The notes under the pieces are model-generated. The model was not told the DNA's origin. It made no database searches and was given only the letters and a program-made list of their open reading frames with translations. Source: Anthoceros angustus (taxonomy: Eukaryota; Streptophyta; Anthocerotopsida; Anthocerotales; Anthocerotaceae). Taken from it: a stretch of 64,000 bases of DNA. The stretch covers positions 1,674,001 to 1,738,000 of the forward strand of contig MU008160.1 in NCBI GenBank assembly GCA_010909165.1, read 5' to 3'. The translations under genes were made by a program, and so were the position numbers. Shown piece by piece: positions 23,357-37,104 of this stretch; the first letter of the stretch is position 1; the number at the start of each line of letters is the position of its first letter.

Positions 23357-24517
23357 CGCCTGCAGCGACTTGAGAAACGCACTGTAATTAACACCAGCTT
23401 CGTGCTTACGAACATGTCAAAGCTACTGTTCTCCGCTACCTGAAGTTAGTCGGCTAAAGGGCCAAAGGAGGGGTGACATTATGGTTGCGGCCCAATGCAA
23501 GACCGCTTGTTGAGATGCCAATCCCGAAATTCATTTGTAACTGCAGTAGCGCACGGATGTCCCGATGCAAAGAGAACGAAAGGTAGTTCTGCATGCAAAC
23601 AAAGTAGAATTCGTGCTCAAAAGGTTCTACATGTGAGCATTGAAACCTGCCAGCTGAGTGAGATCGGCCGGTTGCAACCGCCTCCGGACTCCGAGTTGGA
23701 GGCGCTAGCTTCGACTGCCACTGTGCACCTTGTACTCCAGAGCGGCGCCTTTTTGCTAGGCTACCTGGCCAATTCTGGCCAATTTCTTTCGTTTGATTCG
23801 AAAGATGGCCTCAATCCCGAGCCTGAAGTGTCACTCGCCTCTGCTATTCGGGTTGGGATTATAGGTTTTAGCTAGTATACCGAGCGTTCCCGGCATCTGC
23901 TCCACTTTCCGCTTCACTGTCGCTGCCTTCAAACACTGTCTGTCTGGTTTCCTACCATATCCTCGTCTCTCGGACTCAAGTCTGCCTTCCTTACGTTGTG
24001 TGCTACAGCATTTTTTAACTCCTTCAGCTTCGCCTTTCTCGAGTTGAGTATTGCCACAAACTGGGACAACATTAAAATCCGCGACGCATTCCCGATCACT
24101 CTGAATGTTCCATGCACAAGGGCAGATACAGTCTGTCTATCAAACGTCTTTCCTTCTAGACAAGATGTCGACTTGATGGCGGGGCCTTGCAAGCAGCTGA
24201 TCGAGCCAGATGATGAGCACGCTGTTGATGTTCTTCTTACGCCGCGTGTTGAGCTTTACTATGGTGTTGGCCTAATGCAAGACTAGTTTGGATTCAATAG
24301 TAACTTCAGTAGTGCACGGACATCCAGATACAAGGAGAACAGCGAAAACACGTGAACAAAGTAGAATTCGTGCTAGAAAAATGTATGTAGTTCTACATGT
24401 GACTGAAAGCAAGAAGAGGACTGTGTCACACCGGTCTCATGCATTGAGCCAGCGCTGTGAGCTAGTGCACCGATATCTTCGTAGTGCACTGCAAAGAAGT
24501 GTCACTTAAGGGAACAG
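23357..24517. repeat. Non-coding spacer with a direct repeat pair
   Basis: Two related copies, ~23488-23640 and ~24266-24405, share CCTAATGCAAGAC, AACT(G/T)CAGTAG(C/T)GCACGGA, and GTAGAATTCGTGCT...TTCTACATGTGA. The stretch 23690-23870 resembles 6371-6515. The copies lie about 780 bp apart in the same orientation and may be the ends or duplicated parts of a decayed element. No transposase frame is seen between them. The spacer separates the convergent importin (+) and PIG-N (-) genes. Confidence 0.6.
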
Positions 24518-27500
24518 CTAGACCACTTTGGAAAAGCGCCGTCGGCTTGGGAACAACTCGAAGTCCTTCGTGTACACGCCCGTGATGGCAAAGAGAAGTA
24601 AGACAAACACCACCTGAGCGCTCATGATCCCAAAGTGACTGATGCTGTTTCCAATCTCCATCCAGCTTCCCGTGTTGCGAACCTGGTTGACACACAATTG
24701 GTGAAAAGTAACAACAAGAACCACGATAGCCTGAGCTTTGAGAGACTTACTAGGAAGAAAAAATGAATCGTCATCACATCGGAGAAGAGAAGGACGAGAA
24801 AATAGCAACCAAGTCTCGGCAGTTCCAGCAGCTTCGTTACTGCACTAAATGCGCAACTGATAGCATAACGACAGCAAGGCATGGCAGACATGTCAACGAA
24901 AGTAGCTGGGAAGGAAGTGATCATTTACACGGCTGGATCAATATAAGAGTTGGTAGCCATACGTGACAAGAATGAAAGGGATGAACAGCTTCAGAAGTAG
25001 GAGAGCCCCCATCACATATGGCTGCAATCACACACATTAGTTTCCAGGGGAAGAACAAGCCCCAGGCACCTGATGGAAAGCTAAGCACCCAGGATGCATA
25101 CGTCAAATATGGTGATGAACCGGTAGACGGATGATATCTCAAAACTTGCTATGCTTGCCACGTTCCCAGTGCCAAAAAAGGCCACATTTATGAGGATAAG
25201 CTGCAGAAGATTGAGCAATGTTGAGTTGAACTTACCATCAATCCACCGCGAAACAAGTTGAGTACGACACTTACAAAACATAGTGGAACACGAGCATCCT
25301 GAAGCCGCAACGACCGACTCTGACTGACAACTCCAGTGTTGTCTGAGGGTAACCTCATCTCCTTAGCATCCTCTGCTGCTGGGGCATTTCTGTTACCTAC
25401 AGGAAAATAGAATGCCGTTGACTCGACCAAGATCCATGATAGTAGGACTGATGCAAGGGCACTGTAAAATAGTGCCTCGTACCTGGAGAGATATCAGTTC
25501 TCAGATGGTATCAAGTTCCAAAGAAGAAACAGGGTCCCAACATGATGTACTCAACAACTGAACTTTAAGGGCCTGACACGTACCCAATAGAGAGAAGCAG
25601 AAAAGGCGGAGCAAATCCCAGGAAAATGGACAAAAGCCGCACAAGCACGCCTCGGGGTGAAAGTAGAGGCAGAAGAACAGATATTCCTGCATTTCAAAAG
25701 CAGAATAGCAATCAAACCACATGTTGCCACAGTTCAAGCTATTGCTCCCATTTTGTACAGGAAAGAGAGAAGGATGTCAGGGAACCAACAATGACGTCAT
25801 AAGGGATAAAAAAGACAAACCAGCAAGGCACCAGTTGATAAGCTGATGCACCATCGGAAGACCCTTTCTATTCGCCCGGTAAGAGGTTGTAATCCAAACC
25901 ATCAGTGATGCCATCAGCACCAGTGATACCTGAAATAACAGACAACGTATTACCCACCTTAACAGACCCCTACCTTGCAGCATGCATGCCGGTACTATTG
26001 GGGCTTGAAGGGCTCCTTGTCCTACCTGAATCAGGAATAGAAAGAAAGAACTATCCAACTTGCGATTTGGTCCTCCAGCAATCGGCTTCCATGTGTGCTG
26101 AGCCGGAGTAAGCGAATTTATTGATTTAACAACAGTACCCAGAATAGCCACAGCAGCCCCACTTGCAACACTGTTCAAAAGCGAAGTGTCAGGAAAAGAA
26201 AATAAACCAGCAGAAAGCTACACACCTACTTGACCTCTGAACAAACTAGTGAAAATTGACAAGGGTTAATCTGTTGGATCCATCTTCTCACTGTCTTTCG
26301 AGTTTAGTATTAAATGTTAAGAAACAGCTCGCGATACTTACACGAGAACTGTGTTGTCGGGAATATGTGCCGGCATTAGTGTAAAACCAGCCAGAAGCCA
26401 ACAGCTGGCCCACACATATGCTGGCACCATGGAAATCCCTGGAGTGTTACAAGAAACAACCACTGCACCAACTACCCCTGCCACTGCAAAAATTCCTGTG
26501 TAGATTTCCCTACTGAAGAAGCTCGCCACCTTCCAAACATGAATGTGACCACATGTGAGACAACTTATCACAGTACCTCTTTCTGAAAATAATGTCAAAG
26601 ACTAACCATCAGCCAATGTCCATCCCGGCAGTATGATGCTGCAAGAAAGCATAAGACGTTTCTAGCAGATTTACCAGAAGCTCTAAAAGAAATATTGATA
26701 GCAAGGTTGCACAGGCAACTTTCACCATATCGTACATCTTTGCTCTGCACACGGAGTTCCACAAGGCTCGCAATGGACGTGTATCTCCCAATACTTCTGT
26801 CCAGAAGAAAAGCGCTAACGCCAGGTATATATGATAGAGCAGAGGGGCTTTTTCTATCACCAAGACAATGGAGCTCAACACCAGCAGCATTACACCGCCA
26901 GCACGTACCTGTGATTATGCCAGTCAGTGTAAGGCTACATAAGCCGAGTTGACATGCAAGGCAATGATTAAAGCAAGCACAACTGCTCAAAGTCTGGTTC
27001 CAAAGTGCTCACTCGCTGTCTTGTGGTTCTGACAGCACGCATCCGGCTCTTGCTGATTTGAAACTGCACCAGCGAGGTATAGCTCCAGAGAACATGAAGC
27101 CCGATGTAAACCATCCACCCAAGATATCCAGCCGTGATTATAGCCATAAGAAACAGCCAATCATAAGTCTGGAAATAATGGATGCCTGCCAGAGCTTTTC
27201 TGTTCAATTCCTGGATTGCTTCCATGGCAGCATCAACTTCATGATGAAAGATAAGACTTTCGATGTCATGTACAATCGAATGATGACTTGAAAGTTGGGC
27301 ATAAGGCTTGAAGAATAACGAAGTTGACTGCTTAAGCTCTGCTTTCGTATCAAACTATGGTTAAGAAGAACGCGCATGAGATGCACCTGGCAGACTGTTC
27401 GGCAAGAGTAACACTGAGAAACATTCTAAAAGACAAACCCAGCCATGGATACGAGATTTTCGGAGAAACTGGTTCAGTATCTGCTTTGAATTTGCCAGCG

Positions 27501-29323
27501 CTGCTTGGGCCAGCTCTTCCTGCATGCCAGGTTTTGCTGCATGAGTTCCCTCAACAAGGAACCGTTCTAACATCAGCTTTCCCATGAGAAAAGTCTACTA
27601 GGTTGATTCACGATAGCAATATGAGGAACCTTATCCAAATTCAGGTACTCCACAGGCAATGTGCCAACTGAGTTCATAGGAGAAGGCATTCCCAGAAGGG
27701 CAGACTGCCCCAACATGCATCACAGCCACAGGCTTACATCAGTGTACAGTTTTACTTCACAGAATGTCTTCAGAATGAAAAACACAAGGACGTTGTGTAA
27801 CTGGGCCATCAATTAAGTGAGGGGACTGACCATCAACGGGGCAATGTCAGCTTGATTTACATCTAGACGTTCAAGTTTCTCCAGTCCCCATCCCAAGGGA
27901 GTTTGCAAATGATGACTGTGCTCATCCACAAACTTCAGTCCATCGTCTGCATTATCTTCTGGACTGGCTGGGCTGGGGACTCGAATGCCAGATCCCCAAG
28001 CCACAAGGGGCGTCTCCGTACAAGCTGGATCTCCATCACCATGGCTGCCTACGAAGAAGAGAACAATGAGAAACATTGATGCTGATACGAAGGGATCTAA
28101 GATGCATATTATCTGCAACCCGTGGAAGGTATTAAAACCTATGCAGCCAGTAAGAGTACGATGCCTAACCTTTGTTGCTCATTCCATGATCTGCAGTGAA
28201 CACGTAGGCTGTCCTCTTATCCTTGAAGTGCTCCTCCATCAGCGCGTAGATCATCTTCACACCTCTATCAACAATTTCGATGTTGTTCAAGTATATGTTC
28301 GAATAAGGGCGATGCGCATGGCCATTTGTATCACATCCCAGGAGATGCAAAAAAGCAATGCTCCCTTGTGGCTCCAACATCTGGCGGAGGCTGTGGTCGT
28401 CCACTGATTTCTCCAGAAACTCTTTGAGGTGAGAAAACGACCACTCATCCAGGAATGATGCATCTAATAAGTCAGACAAACAGTTGATTTCAGTTCCTGA
28501 TGATAACCTATCACCCTTTTAAGATACTCTCACACACAATAGCTGAGGGTAGCTCCAGTGGACAGAGCGTGCTTGCTCGCATTCAGTCACAAACCTGTAG
28601 CGAAGTCTTCAAACTCGGATGGATAAGACTTCCAATGGGAGTGCTTCAGACCCCCCACAAAAATGGGAACTATGTCTGGGCTCCCAAAAGCTACCGTATA
28701 TCTGCTTCTGTTGAACACCGAATCAAACTCCACAGGGTTGGCCTTCCAGCCTATTCATACAAGAACCAGTGAGGACTGAGCTACATTCCTTACAACTTAA
28801 CCACAGTGGGCAGCCCTTACCAAACCCTACCCACCTTTTGTCACCGCACTAGGATCCTCATAAAATCCCGCAATAATGGCAACATGCCCAGGCCTAGACT
28901 CAGTAGGTGGGCGTGCATGAGACACACCCCACCGTCCATGCTTATGCATGACTTCATGTAGAAAAGGGGCTCTTGGTCTGCCATCAAAGTCCAGCTCGAA
29001 GAATTTATCAGCCCTCATTCCATCAGCTGCAGCACACCAGTCCGTGGTCAGCCAATCTTTTGCCTTACCACCCTTTCTGCTGGTCTGCGAAGGTGTAGAA
29101 TCCCACCGATAAATAGCACCAAACGCTTGGCGGGTGGCCTGATGTTGGGCGTCACTGGATCCATTCCATGAACGATGGGCGTCTTGAAATAGATATCGAA
29201 AATGCTGAGCATGTACACAGCGTGCAGCAACACGCCAAGCACCACAAGAGTGGCCTCCCGCCATCGCTCCTTCTGCATCATTTTGAGACGCTTCAGAAAT
29301 TCATCCTCCCATCGACGTCGCAT
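24518..29323 (-). CDS. PIGN: GPI ethanolamine phosphate transferase 1 (PIG-N / Mcd4)
   Basis: The gene starts at the ATG at 29323 and stops at 24518, with roughly 18 exons. Exons resolved by phase: 29323-29107, 29026-28835, 28750-28595, 28463-28170, 28048-27831, 27704-27612, 27519-27453, 27341-27013, 26908-26675, 26529-26342, 26170-26026, 25929-25821, 25686-25584; more exons follow to the C-terminus. A short cytosolic tail and signal anchor ([20 protein letters not shown]) precede the lumenal alkaline-phosphatase-type domain: [47 protein letters not shown] and [16 protein letters not shown], the metal and phosphate site residues. The C-terminal half is multi-pass membrane, ending [18 protein letters not shown]. 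It adds ethanolamine phosphate to the first mannose of GPI precursors in the ER. Confidence 0.95.
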
Positions 29324-29542
29324 CGGGCTTCGCTGCTGCACATATTACAGCCGCTCTGCGGTTCGTCGAATAGTACAGGAAAGGCTTCAGTTTTACTATT
29401 CATGGAGGCGGGCCGGCGCTTGTCACTCTCGTTCACGAATTCAAATCGTAGAGTGAAAGACGTATTTTACGGCTGGTGTACAGGACCGAACCAGACCTGA
29501 AGTGCACTTCAGACACAGATGTGGAAAGTGAGAAAATCAATG

Positions 29543-32500
29543 TTATCTTTCGGGACGGTAACGCCTGCGAGTATCTCTCACCTCATCAAAGCTGCGATTT
29601 CGTCTGTATAAATGTCTGTCTTCGTCTACGCTCTTGGCATCTCTAGACGATTGCCTGTCATCGTCTAAGATCCTGGCATCCGGCCAACGACTGGAGCTGG
29701 ATCGAGGCATTGTGCTGGACCTGTGTAAAGAGCTGTACTTTGATCTTCTGTCATCGGAGTCATGCCTACTAGTCTTCCTGTGGAGCCTGGGCTCATCAAA
29801 GCTCCTTCTCGAGTGGTCAGCATCACCTCGGTCAGGCCTTCTGTCGTCACGGTACGAGGTATGATTCCTTCGGCTGTCCCTCGGTGGTGACCTGCGAGAT
29901 GGTGACTCATCTCTTCTCTTGTAGTCAAGAGACTGCTGTCTAGAATTTCCTTTCTCAGCTGAAGAAGGTCGCTTGTGTTCTACGTCTGCATCCCTGACAG
30001 GCTGGTGACTGGTACTCTTCTTGTTGGGGAGGCTGCTATGTGGCTCCGCACACTCTTCGCGGACAGGAGTGAGCCCACCAGGACTTTCGACCATTATCTC
30101 ATTCAGATCAAACTTCAGTACATCACGTTGGCGAGGTGGACTCTTCCTGCATGCTGAATCCACGGTACAGGCAGCGTCCTTGTGGTCCGGTTCTAGCTTC
30201 ATGTCTTCGTCCTGGTTGCATGCGAGCTGGGTTGTAGAGTGCTGCTCGGCTCCAGGAAGGCCTGGTCCTCCTTGCCCAGGCTGTCCTGCATGCTTCCTGT
30301 CATCACAGTCGAACTTCACCCCCGGATGACATCCGCTTGTGATGGAAGTTCTGGTCCGTAGTTTGTCCTCTTGCTCGTTCATAGCAAACCCTAGACCCTC
30401 CTCGCAGTCCCTGTCACATTCAACCACCCCAGCTCCACATACCAAGATTCCCTGTTGTCCTGAAGCTTTATTGATTTGACCACAGTTGCGTCCCATGGCA
30501 CATACATCTTTGCTAACTTGCAGATTTTGGGCACTATCTTGTTGGGGTCCAGGATTCTTATCTTGCCATAAATTAGATGGCAAAGATTTTCCGTCCTCCT
30601 CATCATCCTCCTCCGCCTCCAGCCAACCCCCAATTCTCTTCTTCACTATGTCTTCTGTGATGTCTTGTATCCTGGGCTTCTTCTGTCTAAAGTCGTCAGA
30701 CTCGAGCCGTCCTTCCGGAGGACTTCTTTTTCTGTTAAGTGGGGGAACCCCAGCAAATTCTGCATCTGGGACCTTGGCTTCTTGACCTCCGACTGCTTCA
30801 GGATTAGAACTTTGATGACCTGCGTGCTCAGGATTGCCTTCGTAATGCCATGTGGGGTGAGGTCCTGGCCTCCAGGGCGGCACTAAGGCCCCTCCAGGTG
30901 GATCTGAATACCCTGGTGGCGGTGAGCAAAATGGAGGAGCCCTTGGTGCAGGGGGCCTGCCATAGTCGGGAGGAGGGTATGGTGGCAGGGGAGGCCCCAT
31001 GCCTCTAGGAAACGAGGCGTCTGGAGCGACTTGCGGTCCAAATCTGGGGGGAGGTCGGCCCCAGGGCTCCGCACCCCAACTACCAAGTGGAGGTGCCAAC
31101 TGCACGCTGGCTCTGGGAAATCCCCAGCGTAATCTCATAGAGGAGGGATCCGATAGACCTTGAGGTGCTCCCTGCTCAAAACTTGGCACTTTCTTTTGGG
31201 CATCCAAACATGCTTGACCTCGACTATCACTTTTCGAGGGATGAAGAGTCAGCCTTTCTCCTCCCAGCTTGAGTGGCATACGACATTGTAGAAGAGCTCG
31301 AGCCACGTCAGACCCACTGACAGTCACATATGGCTCAGACCCAAGTGATACGCTCCTGACAACTTGCATTTCAGGCTCCAGCACACCGGACTTGCACAAC
31401 GCTCTCTCAAACAGCTCATTCAGAGCACCTCTTAAGGCAGGCTCGAATACCCCTCGGGCCAATCCTTTCAAAGTCAGGCTTTTGGGTCCCTCCAGTTGCG
31501 AGCGCTTCATTTCCTTGAAGAAATCTGAGCGAAGAGTGCTACTGGCACAATCATTTGGCCCCATCATAGAGCCCGAAACGCTCGAGGAGTTGGCTTTCTC
31601 AGGTTTGAGCGACTTCCTGCTAGCAGAATCAGACGGACCAGTGTCTACTTCAGGCCCGTGCTCAACCTCCTCAATAACACCACCTCTCCAATCGAGGTCA
31701 TCTTCAAAAGCTCTCCCAGAAGCTGAATCACCATTTCTTGTGGAATGCCTATATATTGCACCAGGACGAATATACTTCTGGTGCCTGAAAATGCGAAGTG
31801 GCATGTCTTTTATACAAAAGGTCTGCACTTTGTCAATGTACTGGTCCATGACGGCGTCCGCTACCACCTCTGAATCGAAGTCGATATAAGCAAACGGTTT
31901 TCCGGGAGGCCAAGAAAAGTTCCTGATGCTTCCATGAATCTTTTTCTCTATACTCAAAGTTCGTAGAACTGCTTCAAACAAATCCTTCAGTCTTTGAGTG
32001 AAGTAGCCATCACCTGTGATAGGAAGCCTTGCCAAATAAAGAGTGCTTTGGTCACAAAATTCCTTGACAGATACGGTTTCCCGAGGGGATATACTATTCG
32101 GTGCAGTACGAGGCCTTCCTAAAAATCGAGCAGCACATAGTGGAACCCACTTAGGATGACGACAGAAGAAGGTGTTTTCACCCAATGCCTCAAGCAGCTT
32201 CGGATCCTTGGTGCACTTGTAAATCAAAGCATCCGCCAAAGCCTGTGAGAAAAGCTCAAGATACGCGTCAGACTGAGAAGGAAGGAGATAAACTGCGCGC
32301 ACAAGGTCGCTCTTCAAGTGCTCATCTGAGCCCTTCAGAATGTTTGAGAAATAGCGTCTCAGAGCCGTCTCGTCTTGCCACTTTGGAGTTACATTGGCGA
32401 CATAAATAACCTTCAGAGGATCCAGGTTCCGGTCTCTAGTTTGGGGGAAAAGCTTGTTCCGCTGTAAGGTGTCACCACTGGGATCCTGATTGTTCCTCCC

Positions 32501-35500
32501 CACCTTCAAGTAACACCCATTCAAAGGTAATGCAGCTGGATCAGCTTGACAAGCATCAAGGAAAACCATGGCAACCTTCGGTGTAGAAAATTCGGCAAAC
32601 CCAAAATTGAAATGGTGCCTCTCACGTAGATAGACCTCCTCCAGACGAGCCATCTTCTGCGGAACAAATTCGAAGGAGTTTAATAACGTGCGTACAACCT
32701 GTCTTACAGACGCCTCGAGATCTTTTAGTCCCTTGGGAATATTTCCCAGGTAGAGAGACCTTATTGGATCAGCCAAATGCGACGACATGCCACTGCCAGT
32801 AACATTGTCTCCCGAAGACCCTGCTCCTCTCCCGTCAGTGACAACTGCACGTCCAGGTACGTTGCCATGCACTTCAACTGCGATAGGTGTGCTTGCTGAC
32901 GAGCATTCAGGTATTTTCTGCTTTTCCACACCCATATGAGATGGTTGAGCCACACCCTGCTTTCGAGGTGGTGGGGCTGTTCCACCGACAGGAGTGAAAC
33001 CAAAAGCAGCAGAAGAAGAGGGCCCAGTAGGAGCTGAGAGACCAGGGCAGGCAGCAGCAGGTGGACATGGAACATTCACATGTTGGCCATGGTCAGGCAG
33101 AGGTGAAACGTTAGGAGTTGGAGTCCCAGACAGCATTCCTCTCAAACTTCCAGTCAACGACGGTCGGATCTGATCCGTCAGAGGAGGCAATTCTGGATCA
33201 GGAGTTGATACAGTCCCTGCTCACATATAACACAAAGAGATTGGTGGTTCTCCAACAACGGTGAGGCAGAGCACCGACAGGAAGACTCGAAAAAGCTCTA
33301 AACATATCGGTACCTGATACATTAGGAGGGTGGCACACTCCAGGACAGTTCGGAGTAGGAGGAAGGGTGTTCTTTGTGGAATTACCAGCTTTGGAAGCTG
33401 AAAGGTGAGGATGGCTTCCTGCCATGGACACCGAGATTCAGCAAGCAAACAGGCCAAACGATGGGCAGAAGATAGGATCTTACAAGGGGAAAGAGATGGA
33501 GAACCTGAGGAATCTGGAGGAAGCCAGGTAGCCGGCCAGGTTGGTATGGCATTTGGCGTTCGCGGGGATACACCTTGCGAGGCAGGATATGCTTCACAGC
33601 TGCCCGTTGCATGTGCTGCACAATCTGGAAGGTTGTTCTCTGCTTTCGCTGAGGCAGGAACATCATCCGAATCTGTCTGTGAGCCGTCTTTATGCAACTG
33701 CTCTTTACCATTGGAGGAACAAGCAGTAGTCTGCACAACCGCATCACCAGAGGAAGCCCTCCTTGCAGAAACCTGAGGACCATTCTCTGATCCTTTCACA
33801 CAAGCTAACCTCCTGCCTGGTGATGAATCTTCTTGTGACACCATACAAGCAAACTTCCCCTCAAATCCAGGAGGGAGACGGGGAGAATGTAGAGGTAGCA
33901 CATCTTGATCACCTGATTCCTTCTTTTCGTTAAATAAGGGCTTGGATTCGATGGCATCCAGAGGGCGAAGAGGTGACGGTTTAGAACTGTCTTGCACTTG
34001 AACCTTTGGTTCAGGAGGGAGTGGGATACGTTCCTGCCTGACTGGCTCGGGTTTACATAACTGTGCCTCCTGTGCAGTCAGTTTCACAGACTTCTGTTCG
34101 GTGCTTAGTTGCACAGAAGCTGGACTGATGTTCGACTTGCCGACATGGGTTCGGGCGCTATCTGCATCCAGCAGTTCAGGATCTTTGAGCCCGTTGGAAC
34201 CTGTTACGTTTTCCACATTTGGGCCAATGTCGGATTTTAAATCTGCTGAATTCTCTGTCGGTTCAGCCAGATGGGTTCGTGTGCTGAAGCCTTTCGTACT
34301 TGTTCCATTCGCACCATGTGGTACGATAGCACCTCTTGCTGTGGTAAAGCCACGGATTTTCCTCAGCATCCCAATCCCGTTCTCACCTGCTTTTCTTCTC
34401 TTGCTAGCAAGCTGCACCTCATTGTCCTCGGATATTATTCCTTCAGGCCTCCCTTCGGCCTCAGCTAAACCGAGTGACCGCTGCGCTGAGTCTGGACGAG
34501 CCTGCTGCTCAGGACAAAACTGGCCGAGACTGTCTGCCCGTCCAACAACTCCAGCTGACGATGCCCCAGCTTCATGGACGCTTTCATTTGACACAACACT
34601 GGGTGAAGGGTTTTCACCCACAGACCTGGAACCTTCAATGCTAGGCTCTGTCCCACAAGTTGCCTCACCCAAAGGGGGAGAACCCACTACAGTAACATCC
34701 TCAGTCTGCTTGCATACATCCCTTCCAAGAGAGGGACGGGATCTTTTCCCGCGAACCTTCACCTGGAACCCAGTTTCAAACGACTGAGACACACAGTTTG
34801 TGGCGGCATCATGGACGCCGTTATCATCACTTTTCACAGCGACAGAGTCAGGAACCGTCCCGCAGGAGCTATTCCCATTGCCACCCGACTTCACAGTACA
34901 GTCACCATCACTCCCTACCTCAGGCCCAGGCCCCTGCCCGGCCTCAGTCACATCCAGCACCGGCTGCTCCCCCTCATACGGCTCCCAGAAGCAAGGCAGA
35001 TTAGGCAAGCCGCACCTGACCGACCACAGGTGCCTCTGATGGCTACGTATATCCGGAGAATCCGGCGAATGCCCTTCAGGCGAGCCGCAGAAAACTGTCT
35101 GCTCCATCTGAGGCGGCACAACAGTTGCAGCCGCCTTTCCTGCACCACGCTGTAGGGTTCTGCTGCTATGTCGGCCATTTGCCGCCTTCCCATCTCGACC
35201 AGATCTCATTTGAGTCTTGCTCTGATCAACATAAAAAACGCTCATACATACATATATTCAAACGCTTTCGAAGAGCTTCCTTCCTCAACACAAAGTTCTT
35301 TTAGCCCTTACAGACGATAGAGACACAACCCGGGCCTCATAGATCTTGCCTCTGCTCCACCCTCTAACCACGACGCACCTCCCTCACCCGCTACCCTGCC
35401 GACCACTCCCCAACATTGACCACATACCTGCTTAAGGTTCTTGTCAGAAGTGATGCAATCAACCACAATCTGGTAGTTGTTCTCCTCAATATAACTCCAG

Positions 35501-35724
35501 CCAGCCTTAGGCCCGTATATCTGCATCACAAAACGACCATATCATCCACTCCATCCACTCCCACTCCCACTCCACTCCACATCACAGCACCAACACAACC
35601 AGCCGCTACGCACATCCAGGAGGTTCCGCACTGTCCAGGTGATGGAGGCCTTGGAGAAATTCCAGTCCGCATCTTGCAGCGATTGCACCACAGCTTCCAT
35701 GCGGCCGCGCTGCTCCTCCCTCAT
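29543..35724 (-). CDS. WIYLD-domain protein with four RRM-like domains (paralogue 2)
   Basis: Exons 35724-35614, 35520-35428, 35221-33484, 33397-33314 and 33216-29543 give about 1899 aa. The WIYLD domain spans residues ~8-65 over three exons (SITWTVRNLLD, then IYGPKAGWSYIEENNYQIVV). A long Ser/Gly/Asp-rich disordered region fills ~70-800. Four RRM-like folds follow: SLYLGNIPKGLKDLEA with RNP1-like FGFAEF (~821-905), VIYVANVTPKWQDETALRRY (~941-1021), TLYLARLPITGDGYF (~1064-1151), and SLTLKGLARGVFEPAL (~1251-1335). Next come a Pro-rich stretch and an Arg/Ser/Asp-rich tail (RNHTSYRDDRRPDRGD) typical of splicing-related proteins. Shared signatures with paralogue 1 include PKWxDxTALRxxF, ALADALxYxC, FxCRHxxxVPL and YxRPGAIY. 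It ends 220 bp before the PIG-N start on the same strand. Confidence 0.8.
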
Positions 35725-36480
35725 TTCCGCTCCCCTGCAAGCTGCTCCGGACAATAATGCAGATAATGCGAGGCTGTCACCGCAGATTGGCCATGCCTCC
35801 AAGACTCCAATGCGGGGTTCAGTCAGTGGGCGGGGTTTCTTGCCTCCCCGGCCTCAGCTGCTGCAAGGGCAGCAAGAAGCGGCCTTGATGCCCATTCTCG
35901 TGCTACGATGCCTGGAAGATGGCGGGCGCAGACGGCGATTGCAGAACCAGCTGGGCCAATGCGGAGCAGGCGGGACTGGCAGCATCGCCTAGGGTAAGGG
36001 ACGCCCTTTCCGGGCACGGTTTGCGTGTGTGGCCATCCAGCGCAGGCTGGCTCGTCCGGGCTCTCAGCGGCTGAGTGAAAGCCTCACAGCCTGAGCCTCA
36101 TCAGCCTCAGCCCGAGCCTGTCGTGAGGAGAAAAAAAACAGTTTGACCCAATACGAGAAGCCCAGCTTGCATTACTATGGTGCTGGCCGGTTGCCGCGAC
36201 CGGCTCACCGGGAGTGGACACTTTCTTGCCTTGTACCTCAGCCTGTTGTGCAGTTTTACTCGCGTGAACTTTGACGCCTCGACAGAAAGAGCACTGGAGA
36301 GGAACGTGCGTGAGACCGTATGAAAAAATGTGTATGTACCGGGAGGTCCAACATGCCGGCCTGGATCGGGATGTCAGGCCGGTACCGTGTCCATACAAGG
36401 TCCTTCGTCTGCGGGGCTTCGTTTTGGCGGCAGGCGATTGAGGGCGCTCGGTCACGTACATACCACGTCCAGGCATGGTC

Positions 36481-36617
36481 AGGGTAACCAGGTGATGTTG
36501 GGAAGAAGAAAAAAAAAGAGATCTTTGTTGATCTATGAGACCTAGATGAAGGTAACCTGGTGATGTTGGGGTGAAGAAAAAGAAAGAGATCTTTGTTGAT
36601 CTATGAGACCTAGATGT
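36481..36617. repeat. Tandem duplication, 68-bp unit, two copies
   Basis: Two adjacent copies share GGTAACC(A/T)GGTGATGTTGG, a purine run, then AGAGATCTTTGTTGATCTATGAGACCTAGATG. They differ mainly in the A-rich run. No coding potential. Confidence 0.85.
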
Positions 36618-36721
36618 CTAAGACCTCCTTGATCGTGCTAAGTTTTTAGTAAGGAAAGAGGAGATGGGTGAAGCCATCTATGTATTGAAGGACATCAAAG
36701 CAAGATCCCAAGGGAGCAACT

Positions 36722-36888
36722 AACCTCCATGTCTGAAGTCACCTACAATGTCATAACCAGGGAGATTGAATGGCTAGGCATATTGAATGGCCTACATATT
36801 ACTGAGCTAATACTCCATGTCTAAAGTCACCTACATATAATGTCATAACCAAGGGAGATTGAATGGCCTACATAGTACTGAGCTAATC
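36722..36888. repeat. Tandem duplication, about 85-bp unit, two copies
   Basis: Direct copies share CTCCATGTCT(G/A)AAGTCACCTACA, TGTCATAACCA, GGGAGATTGAATGGC and TACTGAGCTAAT. This is one of five short tandem duplications clustered in 36.4-37.9 kb. Confidence 0.8.
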
Positions 36889-37104
36889 AACGAATGCATC
36901 TCCTGTTGTCGGTAGTATAATTGCTGCAAGTGCCCTTTGGAGGGCAATGGATACCCACTACCGAACGAACGTTGTAAAATAGACTTCATAATCAAGAGTT
37001 TGGTGTGCGGGTTTCCCACGAAGTGCTTAGAACTTTTCTGGTTTAGTTTAGTATGTTTGAGTCTTAGTCTAGTATCGTAACAACACACAAGAGGCATAGA
37101 ATAG

